The translations under genes were made by a program, and so were the position numbers. From contig NZ_VSMK01000111.1 of the NCBI RefSeq assembly GCF_011682075.1, positions 1 through 55,820 on the forward strand: a stretch of 55,820 bases of DNA, written 5' to 3'. Shown here in pieces: positions 52,986 to 55,820 of the stretch (its first letter is position 1; every line of letters starts with the position of its first letter). The DNA is from Nitratidesulfovibrio liaohensis. GTDB taxonomy: Bacteria; Desulfobacterota; Desulfovibrionia; Desulfovibrionales; Desulfovibrionaceae. Under the pieces are notes generated by a model. It did not search any database. It was not told the DNA's origin and saw nothing but the letters and a program-made list of their open reading frames with translations.

Positions 52986-52997
52986 ACCGGACACTGG
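52986..52997. promoter_or_regulatory. Candidate activator site upstream of the first PEP-CTERM gene
   Basis: ACCGGACACTGG, 55 bases before the -24 box; 11 of 12 bases match 48701-48712 upstream of prsT. It also lies in TTCCA-N9-TGGAA (52981-52999). A further TGTC-N6-GACA palindrome lies at 52870-52883. Confidence 0.35.
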
Positions 52998-53051
52998 AAT
53001 CAAGGCCAAAAATTATCGCAAAATGCTATAACAAAAAAACTAAACACCAAT

Positions 53052-53067
53052 TGGCACAACGCTTGCT
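53052..53067 (+). promoter_or_regulatory. Consensus sigma-54 promoter of the PEP-CTERM genes
   Basis: TGGCACAACGCTTGCT fits TGGCACRNNNNTTGCW at every defined base, preceded by T (Y at the next position). The start should be near 53079, giving about 48 bases of leader. AT-rich DNA (52998-53050) lies directly upstream. Confidence 0.88.
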
Positions 53068-53126
53068 TATTTCAGGCCATCGACCTTGGCGGCCGTCCTC
53101 AATTTTCGAGACAAGGAGCAAATGAG

Positions 53127-53990
53127 ATGAAGCGCATAGTATCAACGATTTGCAGCACTATCATCATCTCTACACTGATGATGTCCAGTGCCTGGGCGTC
53201 CCCCATCGCGTCGTGGGACTACACGGTCGATGGTGCTTTCATCAACTGGTCAACCACCGTGGGCACCAGCGGCGATTACAGTTCGCCGGTGCAGGGCATC
53301 ACCACCAATGTGGCCGACTACAAGTATCTGACATATGACCTGGATGCGGGCGTCCCCGTCCCTCCGGGCACGTATGCTGAAGGATACTCGAAGCTTTCCT
53401 GGGGCGACTACATCTGGAGCGGTCCGGGTCCCGTCTACTCGCAGGTACCGGGCGCCTCACTGAGTTCCATCGGGATCATCGCAAGCAGCGGTACGCTCAT
53501 CACCGACGGTCCGGCCTCGCTCGGCATGCAGTTGTACCATGACAACAACGTGATCCTCGGCGGTTCGATCCAGCTTGAATCCGGCATGGTTCGGGCCATT
53601 CTGCAGCTTACCCCTTCGGGCTTCCCCCCGCTGCCCGTCTTTTCCACCACGCTGGACTTCCTGTTCTTTGAAACCCCGAACGGCACGCCCACCGAAAGCG
53701 ACGTGTTCGTCCTGCTGAACCCGGAAGTAACCGAAGAGACGTTCCACTACTACGGCGTCGACTACGTGTTCAGCTTCGGCGGCTCGTTCGGCCTGATACC
53801 CGATGCATACCTTGCCCTGCTCGGCCTGCCTGCCGGGTCCGTGGGCTGGATCACCACCGAAAACGCACTCACCACGCACGACACGTTCGTCAGCATCACG
53901 GCGCTGCCCACTCCGGAGCCCTCCTCCATCATCCTGATGGGGCTCGGCCTCCTGGGCCTCTTCGGCCTCCGGCGGCACGCCCGAGCCTAA
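53127..53990 (+). CDS. PEP-CTERM protein 1 (exosortase substrate)
   Basis: 287-aa secreted protein. N-terminal signal peptide with cleavage after SSAWA; C-terminal exosortase signal at about 260-287: LPTPEPSS, a hydrophobic stretch (IILMGLGLLGLFGL) and the basic end RRHARA. Between them lies a Gly/Ser/Tyr-rich body (SWDYTVDGAFINWS; YSKLSWGDYIW) with YHDNNVI in a position that resembles the THxN-family PEP-CTERM motif. It should be processed by the exosortase at 24345 and end at the surface or in the matrix. ATG 53127 has AAGGAG 8 bases before it. It is paralogous to the next gene. Confidence 0.9.
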   Translation: MKRIVSTICSTIIISTLMMSSAWASPIASWDYTVDGAFINWSTTVGTSGDYSSPVQGITTNVADYKYLTYDLDAGVPVPPGTYAEGYSKLSWGDYIWSGPGPVYSQVPGASLSSIGIIASSGTLITDGPASLGMQLYHDNNVILGGSIQLESGMVRAILQLTPSGFPPLPVFSTTLDFLFFETPNGTPTESDVFVLLNPEVTEETFHYYGVDYVFSFGGSFGLIPDAYLALLGLPAGSVGWITTENALTTHDTFVSITALPTPEPSSIILMGLGLLGLFGLRRHARA

Positions 53991-54050
53991 CCCGCCCGCG
54001 GACGACCTGTCGGAATTCCTGACAGTCGATCGCCTCAACCTTTGCACAAT

Positions 54051-54077
54051 CAGGAGCCCTCGAACGGAGGGCTCCTG
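54051..54077 (+). terminator. Stem-loop between the two PEP-CTERM genes
   Basis: CAGGAGCCCTC (54051-54061) and GAGGGCTCCTG (54067-54077), perfect 11-bp stem, 5-base loop. Only GTTC follows, so read-through is likely; it may lower expression of the second gene relative to the first. Confidence 0.6.
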
Positions 54078-54117
54078 TTCAAACGACGGCTCGGTATATC
54101 CAGCAGGAGTTCATGCC

Positions 54118-54972
54118 ATGAAACGCCTTGCCACATTCTTCCTGACACTGCTTATCCCCCTGTTGCTCCAGACATCAGCATCGGCCAGCATCGTCACCCA
54201 GTGGAACTATACCGTCGATGGGGTATTCGTTGAGTGGGCCAACACGCTGAACGACAGCAACGTATACGGTGACAGCACCAACGGCATAACCGGCAGCAGC
54301 GCAAAGACCCTGACCTACAACTATGACGGCGGTGTCCTTGTCGATCCTGCGAAAAGCGTCACAGGCTATTCCAAGCTCAGCTGGGGCGACTACTACTACA
54401 ACGGCAGACGGTACGTAAGAGAGAACGTCAACCCACTGAGTTCCATCGTCCTTGCCGCGACCAGTGGCGTAATAGACACCAACGGCGCCGCCAAGGTCGG
54501 CCTTGTTCTCACGCACAACAATAACGCAATCCCGGCAAGCAACCTGGATCTGGCGAGCGGCATCGTCCGCGCTATCTTGAAGCTTACGCCCGTGGGCGGC
54601 AGCGCGCTGCCGGTATTCTCCACGTCCCTCGACTTCGCCTTCTATGAAACCCCCAACAACAGCAGCACCCCCAATGACGTCTTCGTGCTGCTGAATCCCG
54701 AAGTCACCCAGGAAGCCTTCCACTTTTACGGCATCGATTACGTGATGGACTTCACCAAGTCCTTCTCCCCCATTCCCGTCGCATACCGCACCGCCCTTGG
54801 CCTTGCCGCGGATGCCGTGGGTTGGGTGACATCCGAAGGCGCCACCACCATCCACGAAACGCTGCTGACCATCCGTGCTCTTCCGACGCCCGAACCCACT
54901 TCGGCGCTGCTGATGGGCATCGGGCTCGGTGGCTTGGCCCTGCTATCGCGGCGTGCAAGGCGCACTGCCTAG
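54118..54972 (+). CDS. PEP-CTERM protein 2 (exosortase substrate)
   Basis: 284-aa secreted protein, paralogue of the one at 53127: same length, same layout and many shared stretches (QWNYTVDGVFVEWANTL; GYSKLSWGDYYY; VFSTSLDFAFYETPN; NDVFVLLNPEVTQEAFHFYG). Signal peptide ends at QTSASA. The exosortase tail is at 255-284: LPTPEPTS, hydrophobic stretch, then RRARRTA. LTHNNNAIP carries the THxN motif intact. AGGAG lies 5-6 bases before ATG 54118. No sigma-54 site lies in the 127-base gap, so it is probably read from the promoter at 53052 through the stem-loop. Confidence 0.9.
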   Translation: MKRLATFFLTLLIPLLLQTSASASIVTQWNYTVDGVFVEWANTLNDSNVYGDSTNGITGSSAKTLTYNYDGGVLVDPAKSVTGYSKLSWGDYYYNGRRYVRENVNPLSSIVLAATSGVIDTNGAAKVGLVLTHNNNAIPASNLDLASGIVRAILKLTPVGGSALPVFSTSLDFAFYETPNNSSTPNDVFVLLNPEVTQEAFHFYGIDYVMDFTKSFSPIPVAYRTALGLAADAVGWVTSEGATTIHETLLTIRALPTPEPTSALLMGIGLGGLALLSRRARRTA

Positions 54973-54990
54973 TTCCCCCCTCCGACAAAC

Positions 54991-55024
54991 AAAAGCGGAG
55001 TCCCCTGATGGGGGCTCCGCTTTT
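54991..55024. terminator. Strong intrinsic terminator after the PEP-CTERM genes
   Basis: AAAAGCGGAG-T-CCCC, loop TGAT, GGGG-G-CTCCGCTTTT. An 11-bp stem with A-run and T-run, so it can work in both directions: for the PEP-CTERM genes and for transcripts from the convergent protease gene. Confidence 0.9.
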
Positions 55025-55081
55025 CATTTCACGAAAAGGCGGGGGCGCCTGGAATCAAACGTCACCATGCCCATCGCCAGT

Positions 55082-55161
55082 CACACGAAGCGACTGGCAT
55101 ACGAAGCGAACAGCACACGGAACGACTGGCACACGAAGCGATTGGCACACGGAGCGATTGG
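55082..55161. repeat. Five tandem copies of a 16-bp repeat
   Basis: Units at 55082, 55098, 55114, 55130 and 55146, each 16 bp, consensus CACACGRAGCGAYTGG; unit 2 is the most diverged (ending GAACAG). They lie 15 bases beyond the stop codon of the protease gene. The period is not a multiple of three and there are no spacers, so it is neither coding nor CRISPR. Confidence 0.9.
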
Positions 55162-55176
55162 CAACGCAAGGTGCAG

Positions 55177-55704
55177 CTACCACAACTCCCATGCACCCGC
55201 ATACAACACCCACAAGCCGAGCAGCCCATTGGTCACGGCATGCGCCAGAACGCAGCACCCGAGGCTTCCTGTCCGCAAGGCCACCATGTTGTACGCTGCC
55301 CCGGCCAGCATTCCCGCCACCACAAGGTGATGTTCCAGACCGAAGAGTATGGCCACGGCAAGGAACGACAAGGGGTGGAAACGGGACAACGGCACCCGGC
55401 GAAAATCCCCGCCCTGAAGATGGCGCATCAGGAAAGAACGCCAGAACAGTTCCTCTGCCAGGGGAACCAGTACCGCTGCCCCAATGAACCGGATGGCGAG
55501 CAGCAGGGGACGTGCCGCATCTCCCCAGGCCCGATGCGGAAAGGCAACGGGCGTTCCCACACGGCCCCACGGCACATCAAGGGCCAGCCACGCCGCAAAT
55601 ACCGCCACGCCCACCATGGATGCGAACAGAATGCCACGCCCGGTCATATCCGCCAGTCTGAGTTCCGGGCACTTCGGCAGGCACACCCCCAACGTAAGCG
55701 TCAC
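55177..55704 (-). CDS. CPBP-type intramembrane protease (PEP-CTERM-associated CAAX-protease-like)
   Basis: 175-aa membrane protein with the CPBP glutamic-protease motifs: EELFWRSF (EExxxR), FGLEHH and HAVTN. Four to five hydrophobic segments are seen. The start of the visible sequence (PELRLADMTGRGILFASMVGVAVFAAW) looks like the middle of the exosortase-locus CAAX-protease-like family, which normally carries further membrane helices before it; so this may be a shortened form. GTG 55704 follows AAGGAGGTGAT closely, arguing that this short form is translated. Upstream bases to the window edge give no clear extension. Confidence 0.7.
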   Translation of the reverse strand: MTLTLGVCLPKCPELRLADMTGRGILFASMVGVAVFAAWLALDVPWGRVGTPVAFPHRAWGDAARPLLLAIRFIGAAVLVPLAEELFWRSFLMRHLQGGDFRRVPLSRFHPLSFLAVAILFGLEHHLVVAGMLAGAAYNMVALRTGSLGCCVLAHAVTNGLLGLWVLYAGAWELW

Positions 55705-55820
55705 ATCACCTCCTTCTACCGCCCTCGTTTGAAATCCTGCATGCTCATCCTCCAATCAAGGAGGTGCGGGTATGCCGTCGAATCGCAGGCGAAGGTCGAA
55801 AAAGGAGTCTTATTGGCGGG

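Noticed and set aside
55082-55161. CRISPR array
   Set aside because: The repeats are 16 bp and directly joined, without spacers, and there are no cas genes nearby.

Overview
GC-rich bacterial DNA (visibly well over 60% G+C in genes), with genes packed head to tail, GTG/TTG starts and strong GGAGG-type ribosome sites. Gene content and style (complete exosortase/PEP-CTERM exopolysaccharide locus, NtrC-type PrsR, sigma-54 promoters) fit a Gram-negative proteobacterium. A Desulfovibrio/Nitratidesulfovibrio-like deltaproteobacterium is my guess from overall impression; no marker gene in the window proves it.

Layout. (1) 1-7530, plus strand: the 3' part of an amidohydrolase, then a four-gene ABC importer of the sugar/glycerol-phosphate type (ATPase, binding protein, two permeases) followed by an HD-domain protein. 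(2) 7531-8069: a large inverted repeat between converging genes and a PilZ-domain gene on the minus strand. (3) 8268-48529, minus strand: 32 genes in one direction with gaps of at most about 140 bases and many ATGA stop/start overlaps. They encode an exopolysaccharide machine (initiating sugar transferase, glycosyltransferases, flippase, polymerase, chain-length regulator, tyrosine kinase, export protein, outer-membrane barrel, TPR lipoprotein PrsT), sugar and amide tailoring enzymes, the exosortase and EpsI, and the PrsK/PrsR two-component pair. (4) 49026-49589 minus: a second PilZ gene; (5) 49882-52788 plus: a 968-residue fusion of an N-acyl amino acid synthase-like domain, a ThiF/E1-like domain and a nitroreductase-like domain; (6) 53127-54972 plus: two paralogous PEP-CTERM surface proteins; (7) 55177-55704 minus: a CPBP-type membrane protease fragment or short form, flanked by a strong terminator and a five-copy 16-bp tandem repeat.

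How it works together. The likely output is an exported polysaccharide plus secreted PEP-CTERM proteins that the exosortase processes at the membrane. I find four sigma-54 (-24/-12) promoter matches, at prsT (start of the 40-kb unit), the second PilZ gene, the fusion gene and the first PEP-CTERM gene. PrsR is a sigma-54 activator (GAFTGA loop), so these four probably form one PrsK/PrsR regulon. PilZ proteins at both ends of the locus suggest a cyclic-di-GMP input.

Most unusual item: the acyltransferase-E1-nitroreductase fusion under its own sigma-54 promoter. Its domain set suggests making a modified N-acyl amino acid small molecule linked to the exosortase system. This is inference. Starts were chosen from ribosome-site spacing and overlaps, all read by eye.
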